A stretch of DNA of 32,064 nt from Clostridium sp. ZS2-4 (GTDB taxonomy: Bacteria; Bacillota; Clostridia; Clostridiales; Clostridiaceae): the NCBI RefSeq assembly GCF_026719745.1, contig NZ_JAPPRQ010000125.1, positions 1-32,064 on the forward strand, written 5' to 3'. Both the position numbers and the translations under genes were made by a program. This document shows positions 1 through 9,497 of this stretch, in pieces (position 1 is the stretch's first letter; every line of letters starts with the position of its first letter). The notes beneath the pieces are model-generated. The model was not told the DNA's origin. It ran no database searches and saw only the letters and a list, made by a program, of their open reading frames with translations.

Positions 1-617
1 AAAAGCCATTAGAATTAGGTGCTGATGTTGTTCTTCACTCTGCAACTAAATACTTGAATGGACACGGAGATGTTGTTGCAGGATTTGCAGCTGGTAAAGC
101 TGATTTCATTACACAAGTTAAATTATTCGGTATTAAAGATATGACTGGAGCTGTATTAAGTGCTGATGATGCTTACTTGATACTAAGAGGAATGAAAACT
201 CTAGAAATCAGAATGGAGAAACACTGTTCTAACGCAATGAAAGTTGCTGAATTTTTAGAAGCTCATCCAGCAATTGAAAAAGTTTATTATCCAGGACTTG
301 AAAGCTTCGAATACTATGGATTAGCTAAAAAACAAATGAGATTACCTGGTGCTATGATTGCTTTTGAACTTAAAGGTGGAATTGAAGAAGGAAGAACTGT
401 TATGAATAATGTCCACTTAGCTAGCCTTGCAGTAAGTTTAGGTGATGGCGAAACATTAATTCAACACCCTGCTTCAATGACTCACTCTCCATATACTGCC
501 GAAGAAAGAAAGGCTGCTGGAATAAGTGATGGATTAGTTAGATTATCAGTTGGTCTTGAAACTGCTGAAGATATAATTGCTGACTTAAAACACTCTTTGG
601 ATTTAATAGTTAAATAA
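1..617 (+). CDS. Methionine gamma-lyase-type PLP enzyme, C-terminal part (5' end outside window)
   Basis: This is the C-terminal half (about 205 residues from the codon at 3) of a Cys/Met-metabolism PLP-dependent enzyme of the methionine gamma-lyase / cystathionine gamma-lyase fold. The Schiff-base lysine lies in the motif [12 protein letters not shown], with its codon at 48-50. The family signature continues with [24 protein letters not shown] and ends with [11 protein letters not shown] and [10 protein letters not shown], both typical of the C-terminal domain. Full-length members are about 400 residues, so the start lies left of the window. The TTG at 54 is internal and not a start. Methionine gamma-lyase would split methionine into methanethiol, ammonia and 2-oxobutyrate in the cytoplasm; cystathionine or homocysteine lyase activity cannot be excluded. 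The NhaC-type transporter downstream could carry a related amino acid, which is inference. Confidence 0.85.
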   Translation, partial: KPLELGADVVLHSATKYLNGHGDVVAGFAAGKADFITQVKLFGIKDMTGAVLSADDAYLILRGMKTLEIRMEKHCSNAMKVAEFLEAHPAIEKVYYPGLESFEYYGLAKKQMRLPGAMIAFELKGGIEEGRTVMNNVHLASLAVSLGDGETLIQHPASMTHSPYTAEERKAAGISDGLVRLSVGLETAEDIIADLKHSLDLIVK

Positions 618-671
618 GTTTGATATTTATTTAATATAATGCCATAATAAACTCATTATTTGTTAAGTATT

Positions 672-704
672 GGGATATATTCTTACTTCTCATGAATGTA
701 TCCC
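672..704 (+). terminator. Stem-loop after the lyase gene
   Basis: An 11-bp stem, GGGATATATTC at 672-682 pairing with GAATGTATCCC at 694-704 through one G-U pair, sits 55 bases after the lyase stop. The T-run after it is weak, so termination efficiency is uncertain. Confidence 0.5.
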
Positions 705-744
705 CTTAATACCCACTTAAATGAATAAATATGAATTATATACA

Positions 745-773
745 TTGAATCAATTATAAATAGATGATATACT
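745..773 (+). promoter_or_regulatory. Candidate promoter for the NhaC-family gene
   Basis: TTGAAT at 745-750 and TATACT at 768-773 are separated by 17 bases, a good sigma-A arrangement. They lie after the lyase stem-loop and about 90 bases before the transporter start, suggesting the transporter can be transcribed on its own. Confidence 0.45.
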
Positions 774-862
774 TTAAATCATCGTGTAACCCTTTTCATA
801 TTTTTACAATTTTGTCATAATAAATATTAATATAATAATATTAATCTAAAGGAGGAATTATA

Positions 863-2224
863 ATGAGTGATAACCAAAACAAAGTAAAATCTAGTGGAAT
901 TGCCCTTATCCCCTTCATAGTATTTATAGGTGTTTACCTAGGAGTTGGACTCGTATTGCAAGCGAAAGGTGTTGAAATGGCATTCTATCAATTTCCTGCA
1001 CCAGTAGCTGTATTTTGTGGTATTATTACTGCATTTCTTCTATTAAAAGGAACAATAAACGAAAAGTTTGAATCTTTTGTAAAAGGTTGTGGAAACCCAG
1101 ATATCATCATCATGTGTACAATTTATTTATTAGCTGGAGCCTTTGCTGCTGTATCTAAAGCAATGGGTGGAGTAGACTCCACAGTAAATCTAGGTTTAAC
1201 ATATATACCAGCTCAATATGTAATGGCAGGTTTATTCGTTATCGCAGGATTTATATCTATCGCAACTGGAACCTCTGTTGGAGCAATAGCCGCTTTAGGT
1301 CCTATAGCTGTAGGAGTTGCTACAAAAGCAGGTCTTCCTTTACCTCTTACTTTAGCCGCTGTATGTGGTGGATCAATGTTTGGTGACAATCTATCTGTAA
1401 TATCTGATACAACAATTGCTGCAACTAGAACTCAAGGCTGTGAAATGAGAGATAAATTCAGAGTAAATATATTTATTGCAGCTCCAGCAGCAATATTAAC
1501 AATAATCTTGCTTCTAATTTTTGGACATCCTACAACTATACCTGCAATGCAAACTTATGATTTTAACATAATAAAAGTTTTACCATATATATTTGTATTA
1601 GTTTTAGCTTTAGCAGGAATGAACGTTTTTGCTGTATTAACGGGCGGGATATTCCTATCAGGTATAATCGGTCTTGCATACGGTGACTTAAGTATTTTAA
1701 CCTTTGCACAACAAATATTTACGGGATTTACAAATATGACAGACATATTCCTTTTATCACTGCTTACTGGTGGACTAGCTGAAATGGTTACTAAGGCTGG
1801 TGGAATTCAATTCTTATTGAATGGTATTCAAAAAATGATAAGAGGAAAAAAATCAGCAGAAATTGGCATTGCCGCTTTAGTTTCTTTCACAGACGCTGCA
1901 GTCGCTAATAACACAGTTGCAATTATCATAAACGGACCTATTGCAAAAGGAATCTGTGAAAAATATAAAATAGATCCTCGTAGAAGTGCATCTTTATTAG
2001 ATACATTCTCTTGCATATTCCAAGGACTTATCCCATACGGAGCCCAAATGCTTATATTGACAAGCTTTGCTAAAGGTGCAGTATCTCCAACACAAGTTAT
2101 ACCACTGTTATGGTATCAACAACTTCTTGCAGTATCAGCTATAATATCAATATTCGTACCATTTGCTGACGGAATCATTAAGAAAAATCCATGGAAATGG
2201 CACAAAGAAGAAGCTACATCTTAA
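863..2224 (+). CDS. NhaC-family Na+/H+ antiporter-like membrane transporter
   Basis: The 453-residue protein is almost entirely hydrophobic, with about 11-12 predicted membrane segments. It carries the NhaC-family hallmark GGSMFGDNLSVISDTT followed by AATRTQGCEMRDKFRVN, near residues 170-200. AGGAGG lies 5-10 bases before the ATG. The NhaC family includes Na+/H+ and malate/lactate antiporters, and some relatives move amino acids such as methionine. Because it follows a methionine gamma-lyase-type gene, a Na+-coupled amino acid carrier is an attractive alternative to a pure cation antiporter. That substrate guess rests on context only. Confidence 0.8.
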   Translation: MSDNQNKVKSSGIALIPFIVFIGVYLGVGLVLQAKGVEMAFYQFPAPVAVFCGIITAFLLLKGTINEKFESFVKGCGNPDIIIMCTIYLLAGAFAAVSKAMGGVDSTVNLGLTYIPAQYVMAGLFVIAGFISIATGTSVGAIAALGPIAVGVATKAGLPLPLTLAAVCGGSMFGDNLSVISDTTIAATRTQGCEMRDKFRVNIFIAAPAAILTIILLLIFGHPTTIPAMQTYDFNIIKVLPYIFVLVLALAGMNVFAVLTGGIFLSGIIGLAYGDLSILTFAQQIFTGFTNMTDIFLLSLLTGGLAEMVTKAGGIQFLLNGIQKMIRGKKSAEIGIAALVSFTDAAVANNTVAIIINGPIAKGICEKYKIDPRRSASLLDTFSCIFQGLIPYGAQMLILTSFAKGAVSPTQVIPLLWYQQLLAVSAIISIFVPFADGIIKKNPWKWHKEEATS

Positions 2225-2298
2225 TAATGAAATTAAAATAGTAAAATTACCACTTCTTAAAGAAATTTAATTCACAACATTCCATAATAAAATATATA

Positions 2299-2348
2299 TT
2301 TCAATTGAGGAGCAAGTCGAATAAACCATATTTGATTTGCTCTTGAAA
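2299..2348 (+). terminator. Probable terminator of the NhaC-family gene
   Basis: GAGCAAGTC (2310-2318) pairs with GATTTGCTC (2334-2342) through one G-U pair. An outer TTTCAA/TTGAAA helix at 2299-2304 and 2343-2348 extends it past a small bulge. A T-rich stretch follows to 2367. Confidence 0.5.
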
Positions 2349-2445
2349 TTTATTTATGGTTATTTTTTACTTGTATTTAATTCAATTTCTTGTTAATATA
2401 TTCCATAATAGACACTTATAATATATTATAAAAGGAGACAAGTTA

Positions 2446-4434
2446 ATGAAACTGAAAAAGACTTATAGATCTAAAATAACTCTGCTTCTAGCGATGGCAG
2501 TAATTATACCCACTATCATTATTTCTATATTTAGCTACTATATCATTAAAGAAAATTTAATAACAAATTTCAATAGTATAATGACTAGTGAAACTTCAAA
2601 AGTATCCTCTATATTGAACAGTACTATAAAATATAATAAAGAAGTTATTGATATGATAGGTAATAACTATGATGTAAAGGAATTATCCACACATCCAGAA
2701 TATGAACAATTTATGATATCTTTCTTTTATGATTGCAAAAAATTTCATAAAGATATAATAACAGCATACTTTGGTCAGGTTACTGGTAAGCACCATGCCA
2801 CAGTAGATAAACTTCCTGAAGGCTATGATCCACGAACAAGAACCTGGTACAAACAAGCTATTGCTAATGATGGCAAAGTTATTATTACTCAACCATATGA
2901 AGATGTAAATAAAAAAGGCAGGTATGTTGTTACTCTTGCTAAAACTGTAAAAGACAATTCTGGACAACTTACTGGGGTAGCAGGTATAGATATTACTCTA
3001 AGTGATTTATCCGATAAGATTTCACAAATAAAAATTGGTAAAAACGGATTTGCAACTATAATAGATGCATCTGGTAATATAATAGCATCTAATAACAAAG
3101 ATTTAATTGGTAAAACATTAAAAGATGAAAACTGGATTACCAAAGTAATAAAAGCTAACAATACTAATATATTAATAAAAGGTGAAAAATTTCATACGTA
3201 TGCTTTAAAAAACCAAGAAACAAATTACACTATAGCAGCTTTTATCCCTGATAGTGAATTTAATGAGAAAACTGAAAAACTAAGAAATACTATACTAATT
3301 ATAATTTTAATTTTCTTATCCATTGCTATTATAATCGGAAACATATTTGGAATAAAGCTTTCAAACTCTATAAAAAATATTGTTAAAACTATAAGGAATC
3401 TAGGTAATGGAGATTTTTCCGAAAAAATTAAAACTAATAAAAATGAAGCTGAAGAAATAAAAACAATTGGAACTTCACTAAATAAAATGATAGAGGACAT
3501 AAATTTAGTATTGAAAAACATCAAAGATTCATCTTATCAGCTCAAGGATTCTTCTGAAAATATGTTAGCTGTAACAGAGCAATCTAACTCCGCTGCTGAA
3601 GAAATAGCTAAAGCAGTACAGGAAATATCAGAAAGTGCTATAGAACAATCCTCTAACTTGGAAAAAACAGAAGATATAGCTAATAATTTAGGAGAAGAAG
3701 TAAATGAATCTATTATAAACGGTAAAAAAATCAAAGAATCCTCTGATAAAGTTAAGTATGCAACAGATGAAGGAATTATAGCTATAAATACTTTAAAAGA
3801 AAATTACCAAAAAAATTCAGAAGCTAACGATAAACTTCTACAAGAAATTAATACCCTTGCAGAAAGCTCCAATGAAATAGTTAAAATTACCGATACATTA
3901 AGAGAGATAACTGAACAAACTAATCTTTTGGCTTTGAATGCAAGCATAGAAGCAGCTCGTGCTGGAGAATCCGGCCGTGGTTTTGCAGTTGTAGCAGACG
4001 AAGTTAGAAAGCTCGCTGAAGAATCAGCTAAGTCTGCTGAAGAAATAAATAATGTATTAATAATAATGCAGCAAAATATAAATAAAGTTCATGAAGGCAT
4101 TAAAGAAACTAAAAGTTTCAATGATTTGACAGGAAACAGCTTAGATAATACAAGTAACGGATTTATGTATATTATAGAAGATTTAAAAATTCTTACACGT
4201 AATATCGAAGATATGAATTCTTCATTAACTGTAATGAACATAAGTAAATCCAATGTTATTGAAAATATATCCAAAGTATCTAGTTTAGCACAAGAAATAA
4301 CAGCTGCAACAGAAGAAGCTAGTGCTTCTTCACAAGAACAATCAGCTGGATTCCAGCACATTGTACACTTAGCTGAAGCTCTCTCTACCCTTGCTGCACA
4401 TTTAGAAAGTATCATATCGGAATTTAATATATAA
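2446..4434 (+). CDS. Methyl-accepting chemotaxis protein with dCache sensor domain, amino-acid type
   Basis: A 662-residue chemoreceptor. A membrane segment (about 12-33) is followed by an extracellular dCache_1 domain (about 40-270), a second membrane segment (about 281-302), a HAMP linker (about 303-355) and a cytoplasmic signalling domain. The conserved hairpin tip, [20 protein letters not shown] followed by [20 protein letters not shown], is at about 487-526. In the sensor, Y127, R132, W134, Y135, Y151 and D182 match the spacing of the published amino-acid-binding dCache motif. The likely ligand is therefore a free amino acid, which is inference from the motif. No conserved C-terminal pentapeptide tether for CheR is visible. 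It is transcribed alone between two stem-loops. Confidence 0.92.
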   Translation: MKLKKTYRSKITLLLAMAVIIPTIIISIFSYYIIKENLITNFNSIMTSETSKVSSILNSTIKYNKEVIDMIGNNYDVKELSTHPEYEQFMISFFYDCKKFHKDIITAYFGQVTGKHHATVDKLPEGYDPRTRTWYKQAIANDGKVIITQPYEDVNKKGRYVVTLAKTVKDNSGQLTGVAGIDITLSDLSDKISQIKIGKNGFATIIDASGNIIASNNKDLIGKTLKDENWITKVIKANNTNILIKGEKFHTYALKNQETNYTIAAFIPDSEFNEKTEKLRNTILIIILIFLSIAIIIGNIFGIKLSNSIKNIVKTIRNLGNGDFSEKIKTNKNEAEEIKTIGTSLNKMIEDINLVLKNIKDSSYQLKDSSENMLAVTEQSNSAAEEIAKAVQEISESAIEQSSNLEKTEDIANNLGEEVNESIINGKKIKESSDKVKYATDEGIIAINTLKENYQKNSEANDKLLQEINTLAESSNEIVKITDTLREITEQTNLLALNASIEAARAGESGRGFAVVADEVRKLAEESAKSAEEINNVLIIMQQNINKVHEGIKETKSFNDLTGNSLDNTSNGFMYIIEDLKILTRNIEDMNSSLTVMNISKSNVIENISKVSSLAQEITAATEEASASSQEQSAGFQHIVHLAEALSTLAAHLESIISEFNI

Positions 4435-4441
4435 TCAATAA

Positions 4442-4478
4442 ATAAATGCATAGATTTTCCTCAAATCTATGCATTTAT
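4442..4478 (+). terminator. Perfect 16-bp hairpin after the chemoreceptor gene
   Basis: ATAAATGCATAGATTT (4442-4457) is exactly complementary to 4463-4478, with a 5-base loop. It begins 7 bases after the chemoreceptor stop and ends 22 bases before the next ATG. There is almost no T-run, so it may act as a terminator or as an mRNA-stabilising hairpin. Confidence 0.6.
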
Positions 4479-4500
4479 ACTAGTTAAGGAGATCATTTTT

Positions 4501-5260
4501 ATGAAAAACACAAGAATATATTTTTTAATGGCATTATCAGCATTATTTTGGGGTGGTGCATTTATTGCAGGGAAGCTTTCTGCACCATTCATACCACCTT
4601 TTACACTTACATTTTTGAGATTCTCTATAGCATCAATAATATTATATGGTGTAATTTTAGTTAAGGAAAAGCGTATATATAAATTAAAAAAAGAAGATAT
4701 TCCCGTATTTTTATTTACAGGTATAGAAGGACAAGCTAAGTTTCAAAAGACTTATAGGTATTCTCCTTTCCTTTACAGGAGTACTTTTGACTATTACAAA
4801 TGGTTCTATATCAACTCTTGCAAACATCACCTTTAATACAGGAGACATTTTAATGCTTTTAGCTGTATTATGCTGGGCTTGTTATGGAATCTACAGTAAA
4901 AAAGTTATGCCAAGATATTCTCCAATGACATTGACTTTTTATAGCTTTTTATTTTGCACTATATTTTTAATTCCTTTTGTTATATACGAAAAGCCTATAA
5001 CTTTGATACCTAGTATACCTACTTATTCATATATAGCTGTTTTATATATGAGTATATTTGCATCAGTTATAGGATATCTGGTTCAGCAAATGTCTATAAA
5101 ACAAATAGGTCCATCCAAAACCTCTATCTTTATAAATTTGGTTCCATTATTCTCTATTATACTATCATCTATTATACTTCATGAGATTATAACGGTAGTA
5201 AAAATATTTGCCGCTATTCTAATACTTATAGGGGTTTACATATGCCAAAAATCCAAATAA
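4501..5260 (+). pseudogene. EamA/DMT-family permease, disrupted by internal deletion and frameshift
   Basis: The first part (4501 to about 4730) encodes a standard EamA N-terminus, with membrane segments and the motif LFWGGAFIAGK. The frame then becomes nonsensical and stops at 4836. From about 4727 a different frame gives KDKLSFKRLIGILLSFTGVL followed by the complete second EamA repeat, ending at 5260. KDKLSFKRLIG is the usual end of the first EamA repeat, so about 50-60 codons between residue 76 and this motif are missing, and the deletion also changed the frame. The downstream part has its own TTG with no good ribosome binding site. The product was probably a drug/metabolite exporter and is now likely inactive. 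A spaced AAGGAG precedes the ATG. Confidence 0.8.
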
Positions 5261-5325
5261 TCATACATACTACTTTTATGCTATACTAAAAACAAAGAAT
5301 TTATTAGAGAAAGGATAGTAGGAGC

Positions 5326-5745
5326 ATGTTTGTAAATAAAGCTAAGGTTAAAGTGCGTTATGTTGAAACAGATAAAATGGGGGTTGTTCATCATTCCAAT
5401 TATTATGCCTGGTTTGAGATAGGCAGAGGTGAATTCATTACAGAATCAGGAATAAGCTACAAGGAAATAGAAGAAGAAGGTGTAATGCTTCCATTAGCAG
5501 AAAGCAGCTGTAAATACATAGTAGGTGCACAATATGATGATAATCTCATAATTGAAACTTCTATAAAAGAGTTGAATGCGGTAAAAATAATTTTTAACTA
5601 TAATGTTATTAGAGAAAGTGACAGCAAGCTTTTAGCCAAAGGAAAAACTACTCATGCCTTTGTTAACAATAATTTCAAAATCATAAATATAAAGAAAAAA
5701 CACCCTTCTATATGGGAAAAATTAAGTGCACTTTATGAAAAATAA
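5326..5745 (+). CDS. Hotdog-fold acyl-CoA thioesterase, YbgC/4-hydroxybenzoyl-CoA type
   Basis: A 139-residue cytoplasmic protein with the YbgC-family signature. The segment VRYVETDKMGVVHHSNYYAW (about 9-28) contains the catalytic-region Asp and the HHSNY motif, and is followed by WFEIGRGEF. The length is usual for the family. Such enzymes hydrolyse short- or medium-chain acyl-CoA thioesters; the substrate cannot be read from the sequence. An AAAGGA lies about 10 bases before the ATG. It is a monocistronic gene closed by the two-way terminator downstream. Confidence 0.82.
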   Translation: MFVNKAKVKVRYVETDKMGVVHHSNYYAWFEIGRGEFITESGISYKEIEEEGVMLPLAESSCKYIVGAQYDDNLIIETSIKELNAVKIIFNYNVIRESDSKLLAKGKTTHAFVNNNFKIINIKKKHPSIWEKLSALYEK

Positions 5746-5755
5746 ATTAAAACTA

Positions 5756-5800
5756 AAATCCCCTCTATGCTGCTTGGTATTAAGCTCATAGAAGGGATTT
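5756..5800. terminator. Two-way terminator between thioesterase gene and ilvN
   Basis: AAATCCCCTCTATG (5756-5769) pairs with CATAGAAGGGATTT (5787-5800) with one mismatch, and an inner GCTT/AAGC helix closes the loop. A T-run follows on the + side and an A-run (T on the other strand) precedes it. It serves two convergent genes whose stops lie at 5745 and 5802. Confidence 0.85.
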
Positions 5801-5801
5801 T

Positions 5802-6299
5802 TTAAATTTCACCTATTATATTAGGTCCTCTCGAAAGAGCAGTAAGCCCTGTTCTAACAATTTCTTTAATACCATAAGCCCTCATTAAATCAATAAATGC
5901 CGTTATTTTATCTTCATCTCCTGTTATTTCAACTATCATACTTTCATTGTTTAAATCTATAATATTAGCTCTAAAGATGTTAACGGTCTGCATAATAGGC
6001 ATTTTATCCTTTGGATTTACATTAATCTTTATTAATGCAATTTCTCTAAATACAGATTTTTCTGGGTTTAATTCTACTACTTTTATTACATCAATAAGCT
6101 TATTTAATTGCTTAACAATCTGCTCTAAAATTTCCTCATTCTCTTTAATTACAATTGTCATTCTGGATATATCTTCATCTTCAGTAACCCCAACAGATAA
6201 ACTGTCTATATTATATCCTCTTCTTGTAAACAGTCCTGATATCTTACTTAATACTCCAGAGTGATTTTCTACTAATACTGATAAAACATGCCTAGAAAT
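5802..6299 (-). CDS. ilvN: Acetolactate synthase small (regulatory) subunit, apparent ATT start
   Basis: This regulatory subunit of acetohydroxyacid synthase has an N-terminal ACT domain, with [20 protein letters not shown] then [16 protein letters not shown], and a C-terminal IlvN domain ending [10 protein letters not shown]. The first ATG (6159-6161) falls inside the ACT domain and would remove about 46 conserved residues. Between the ilvB stop and that ATG there is no ATG, GTG or TTG in frame. The best start is ATT at 6297-6299, preceded at good spacing by GGGAGAG. It gives 165 residues, the normal family length. The ilvB stop TAG lies in the same frame six codons upstream of the ATT. Small subunits confer valine feedback inhibition and raise catalytic activity. 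It is the last gene of the leu-ilv operon. Function is confident; the start is inference. Confidence 0.88.
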   Translation of the reverse strand: MSRHVLSVLVENHSGVLSKISGLFTRRGYNIDSLSVGVTEDEDISRMTIVIKENEEILEQIVKQLNKLIDVIKVVELNPEKSVFREIALIKINVNPKDKMPIMQTVNIFRANIIDLNNESMIVEITGDEDKITAFIDLMRAYGIKEIVRTGLTALSRGPNIIGEI

Positions 6300-6314
6300 A
6301 CCTATCTCTCCCTT

Positions 6315-7925
6315 CTATAATGTACTTTCTCTTGGATCAACGCAGCACTCTATTAAAAATGTTTTATCTGATGCCATAGCTTCTAAGAATGTATCTTCAA
6401 GCTGCTTATTATCCGTAACTCTTCTGCCTTTTAATCCATAAGCTTCCATTAATTTTATAAAATCGGGATTTGAGTTTATTGCAACCCCATAGTTTTCAGA
6501 ATATCTATTATTTTGGATTTCTCTAACCATTCCAAGCCCTGAGTTATTAAACAATAAGATTATTAACTTTAATCCATATTCAGCAATTGTCCCCAGTTCA
6601 AATAAACTCATTTGAAAACCACCATCACCAGCAACTGCTATTACCCGTTTATCTTTACAAGCTATTTTAGCTCCAATAGCTGCCGGTAAGGAATATCCCA
6701 TAGTGCCAAGACCACCAGAAGCTAAAAACTTCATATTTTTTCTAATATTAAAATTTCGTGCTGTCCAAATTTGATTTTGACCAACATCTGTTGTTATAAT
6801 AGCATCTTCTTCTACCATCTGTGATAATAGCTTTAATGCATATTTAGGATTCACTCTATCTTCTGTTAATTCTACAAGTTCATTGTCTGTTTTATTAGAT
6901 TTTATTTCATCTATCCATTCTTCTATATGCAGTGGTTCTATTTCAACTATCAGTTGTTCTAAAATATTTTTACAATCTCCAACTACTGGAATAGTGCATA
7001 AAACATTTTTCCCTATCTCAGCTGGATCAATATCGATATGGATAATATCAGTATTATTTCCTAAGAAATTACATCCCGCACATGTACGATCTGCTACTCT
7101 ACATCCTATAAATATCAAAAGATCAGATTCTTTTACAGCTACATTAGCATGTTTAACCCCATGAGATCCAATTAATCCTACATAGTATGGATTTTCTGAC
7201 GAAATACCATCCTTCCCCATAAGAGTATGAACAACTGGTATTCCAGATTTTTCAGTAAATTCTTCTAACTGTTTTTGTGCATTAGATAATGAAATACCTC
7301 CTCCAATACAAACAAGAGGTCTTTTACTCTTTTTTATTCTATCTACCACTCTTTTTATTTGTCTCTTATGACCCTCAACAGTTGGTTTATAGCCCCTAAT
7401 ATTTATTTCTTTTGGGTATTCAAATTTTATGTCATGTTCCTGAAGATCTGCTGGAATATCAATCAATACTGGCCCTGGACGTCCTGTACGTGCTATATAG
7501 AAAGCCTCTTTAAAAATTCTAGGAATATCCTTTGCATCCTTCACTAAATAATTATGCTTTGTAAATGACTCTGTAGCCCCAACAATATCCGCTTCCTGAA
7601 AAACATCTTTCCCTATTAAGTGACTTTTAACCTGTCCTGTTATGATTACAAGAGGAATAGAATCCATGTATGCAGTAGCAATTGAAGTTATAACATTAGT
7701 TGCCCCAGGACCAGAAGTTACAATACAAACTCCAACTTTTCCTGTTGCTCTGGCAAATCCGCTGGCACAATGTCCTGCTGCCTGTTCATGTCTGGTTAAT
7801 ATATGCTTGATTTCCGTTTTTCTAAGTTCTTCATAAATTTCAATTATAGTAGCTCCAGGATATCCAAAAATTATATCTACATTTTCCTGCTTTAAACATT
7901 CAACAACAGCTTGAGAAGCCTTCAT
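6315..7925 (-). CDS. ilvB: Acetolactate synthase large (catalytic) subunit
   Basis: A ThDP-dependent enzyme joining two pyruvates to 2-acetolactate, or pyruvate and 2-oxobutyrate to acetohydroxybutyrate, for Val/Leu/Ile synthesis. The N-terminal pyrimidine-binding domain shows GYPGATIIEIYEEL and HEQAAGHCASGFARATGKVG followed by TSGPGATN. The C-terminal ThDP motif begins AGDGGFQMSLFELG and ends LLFNN. An ATG at 7938-7940 in the same frame directly follows the leuB stop, but the AGGAGG that follows it is the ribosome binding site for the ATG at 7923-7925. The product is therefore 536 residues, slightly shorter than many bacterial homologues. It lies in the leuA-C-D-B-ilvB-N operon under the T-box. 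Confidence 0.93.
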   Translation of the reverse strand: MKASQAVVECLKQENVDIIFGYPGATIIEIYEELRKTEIKHILTRHEQAAGHCASGFARATGKVGVCIVTSGPGATNVITSIATAYMDSIPLVIITGQVKSHLIGKDVFQEADIVGATESFTKHNYLVKDAKDIPRIFKEAFYIARTGRPGPVLIDIPADLQEHDIKFEYPKEINIRGYKPTVEGHKRQIKRVVDRIKKSKRPLVCIGGGISLSNAQKQLEEFTEKSGIPVVHTLMGKDGISSENPYYVGLIGSHGVKHANVAVKESDLLIFIGCRVADRTCAGCNFLGNNTDIIHIDIDPAEIGKNVLCTIPVVGDCKNILEQLIVEIEPLHIEEWIDEIKSNKTDNELVELTEDRVNPKYALKLLSQMVEEDAIITTDVGQNQIWTARNFNIRKNMKFLASGGLGTMGYSLPAAIGAKIACKDKRVIAVAGDGGFQMSLFELGTIAEYGLKLIILLFNNSGLGMVREIQNNRYSENYGVAINSNPDFIKLMEAYGLKGRRVTDNKQLEDTFLEAMASDKTFLIECCVDPRESTL

Positions 7926-7940
7926 TATATCCCTCCTCAT

Positions 7941-9005
7941 CTAAATATTTTGTGATATTATATCTCCCATTTCTTCCGTTCCTACCTGAATCATACCTTT
8001 TTCCATAATGTCTACCGTTCTGTATCCTGATTCCAATACTTTAGAAATAGCCTTTTCAATATTCATTGCTGCTTCTTCCATATCTAAACTATATCTAAGC
8101 ATCATAGCTACACTCATAATTGTTGCAATAGGATTTGCTTTATTCTGCCCTGCTATATCTGGTGCTGAACCATGAATAGGTTCATAAAGACCTATCTTAT
8201 TAGCACCAACACTGGCAGATGGAAGCATTCCAAGTGAACCTGTAAGCATAGACGCTTCATCACTTAAAATATCTCCAAACATATTTCCTGTAAGTATAAC
8301 ATCAAACTGTTTTGGATTTCTTATAAGCTGCATTGCTGCATTATCTACATACATATAATCTAGATTTATATGTGTATATTCCTTCGCAATTTCTGAAACT
8401 ACTTCTCTCCACAATCTTGAATTTTCAAGTACATTTGCTTTGTCCACAAGTGTAATCTTTTTATTTCTCTTTTCTGCAATTTCAAATGCAACTTTAGCTA
8501 TTCTAGATATTTCAGGAGTAGAATAACTCATAGTATCCCACGCTTTTTCACCATCTACTATATCTATTCTATTCTTTTCTCCAAAATAAATTCCACCTGT
8601 AAGTTCTCTAACTATCATCATATCCAAACTGTCCCCTAAAATTTCTTCTTTTAGTGGTGAAGCAGCTTTAAGTTGTGGAAACATAATAGCCGGTCTTAGA
8701 TTAGCGAAAACACCCAATTCTTTTCTTATCTGCAAAAGTCCTGCTTCTGGTCTTAAATTTCTAGGAACATTATCCCATTTAGGACCACCTACTGCTCCTA
8801 AAAGAACAGCCTCACTATTTTTACAAACTTCTATAGTTTCATCTGGAAGAGGTACACCTGTTTCATCAATAGCAGCACCACCCATGAGTACTTCCTTATA
8901 TTCAAAATTACACTTATATTTCTTTGAAATAACTTCAAGTACCTTAAGTGCTTGATTTATTACCTCTGGTCCTATTCCATCACCTTTAATAACTGCTATC
9001 TTCAT
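7941..9005 (-). CDS. leuB: 3-isopropylmalate dehydrogenase
   Basis: A 354-residue NAD-dependent oxidative decarboxylase of 3-isopropylmalate, the third leucine-specific step. The motifs are GDGIGPEV at the N-terminus, [13 protein letters not shown] in the substrate loop, and [20 protein letters not shown] with [19 protein letters not shown] in the metal/NAD region. The length is standard. Its ATG overlaps the leuD stop by four bases (ATGA, 9002-9005), indicating translational coupling. Confidence 0.96.
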   Translation of the reverse strand: MKIAVIKGDGIGPEVINQALKVLEVISKKYKCNFEYKEVLMGGAAIDETGVPLPDETIEVCKNSEAVLLGAVGGPKWDNVPRNLRPEAGLLQIRKELGVFANLRPAIMFPQLKAASPLKEEILGDSLDMMIVRELTGGIYFGEKNRIDIVDGEKAWDTMSYSTPEISRIAKVAFEIAEKRNKKITLVDKANVLENSRLWREVVSEIAKEYTHINLDYMYVDNAAMQLIRNPKQFDVILTGNMFGDILSDEASMLTGSLGMLPSASVGANKIGLYEPIHGSAPDIAGQNKANPIATIMSVAMMLRYSLDMEEAAMNIEKAISKVLESGYRTVDIMEKGMIQVGTEEMGDIISQNI

Positions 9006-9496
9006 TTTGTATTCACCCTTTCCTTAATATAATTAACAAGTCCGTCACTGTTTATAATTTTCTGCATAAACTCAGGGAAGGGTTGTGCCTTATAAGTTTT
9101 ATTTGTAGTTTTATTAACTATTATTCCATTGTTTATATCTATTTCTATTTTATCTCCATCTTTTATTTCTCTTGCAGCCTCTTCGCATTCAATTATTGGA
9201 AGACCTATATTAATAGAATTTCTATAGAATATTCTTGCGAAAGTTTCTGCAATTACACAGCTGATTCCAGATGCTTTTATAGCTATAGGAGCATGTTCTC
9301 TTGACGATCCGCATCCAAAATTCTTTCCCGCTACCATTACATCTCCCTCTGATACCTTATTTACAAAATCTTTATCTAAATCCTCCATGCAGTAAGCCGC
9401 AAGCTCCTTTGGATCACTTGTATTCAAATATCTAGCTGGAATTATAACATCCGTATCTATATTATCTCCGTATTTTATTACTTTTCCATTCATCAT
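9002..9496 (-). CDS. leuD: 3-isopropylmalate dehydratase small subunit
   Basis: A 164-residue swivelling subunit of isopropylmalate isomerase. It carries [15 protein letters not shown] near the N-terminus and the hallmark [19 protein letters not shown]. It pairs with LeuC, encoded one base upstream. AGGAGG lies before the two adjacent ATG codons (9494-9496 and 9491-9493); the first is taken as start. The length fits the short archaeal/clostridial type of LeuD, about 160-170 residues. Confidence 0.95.
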   Translation of the reverse strand: MMNGKVIKYGDNIDTDVIIPARYLNTSDPKELAAYCMEDLDKDFVNKVSEGDVMVAGKNFGCGSSREHAPIAIKASGISCVIAETFARIFYRNSINIGLPIIECEEAAREIKDGDKIEIDINNGIIVNKTTNKTYKAQPFPEFMQKIINSDGLVNYIKERVNTK

Positions 9497-9497
9497 A

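Noticed and set aside
54-56. TTG as a start of the lyase gene
   Set aside because: The frame is open to the left edge and contains the PLP-lysine motif upstream of this codon.
618-862. SAM riboswitch between the lyase and the transporter
   Set aside because: No S-box core motifs were seen; only a terminator-like hairpin and a promoter.
5947-6264. 105-residue + strand ORF
   Set aside because: It is the antisense shadow of ilvN, has no ribosome binding site and no family pattern.
7926-7940. Longer ilvB start at the ATG of 7938-7940
   Set aside because: The AGGAGG following it is correctly spaced for the ATG at 7923-7925, and the extra residues MRRDI are just the translated binding site.
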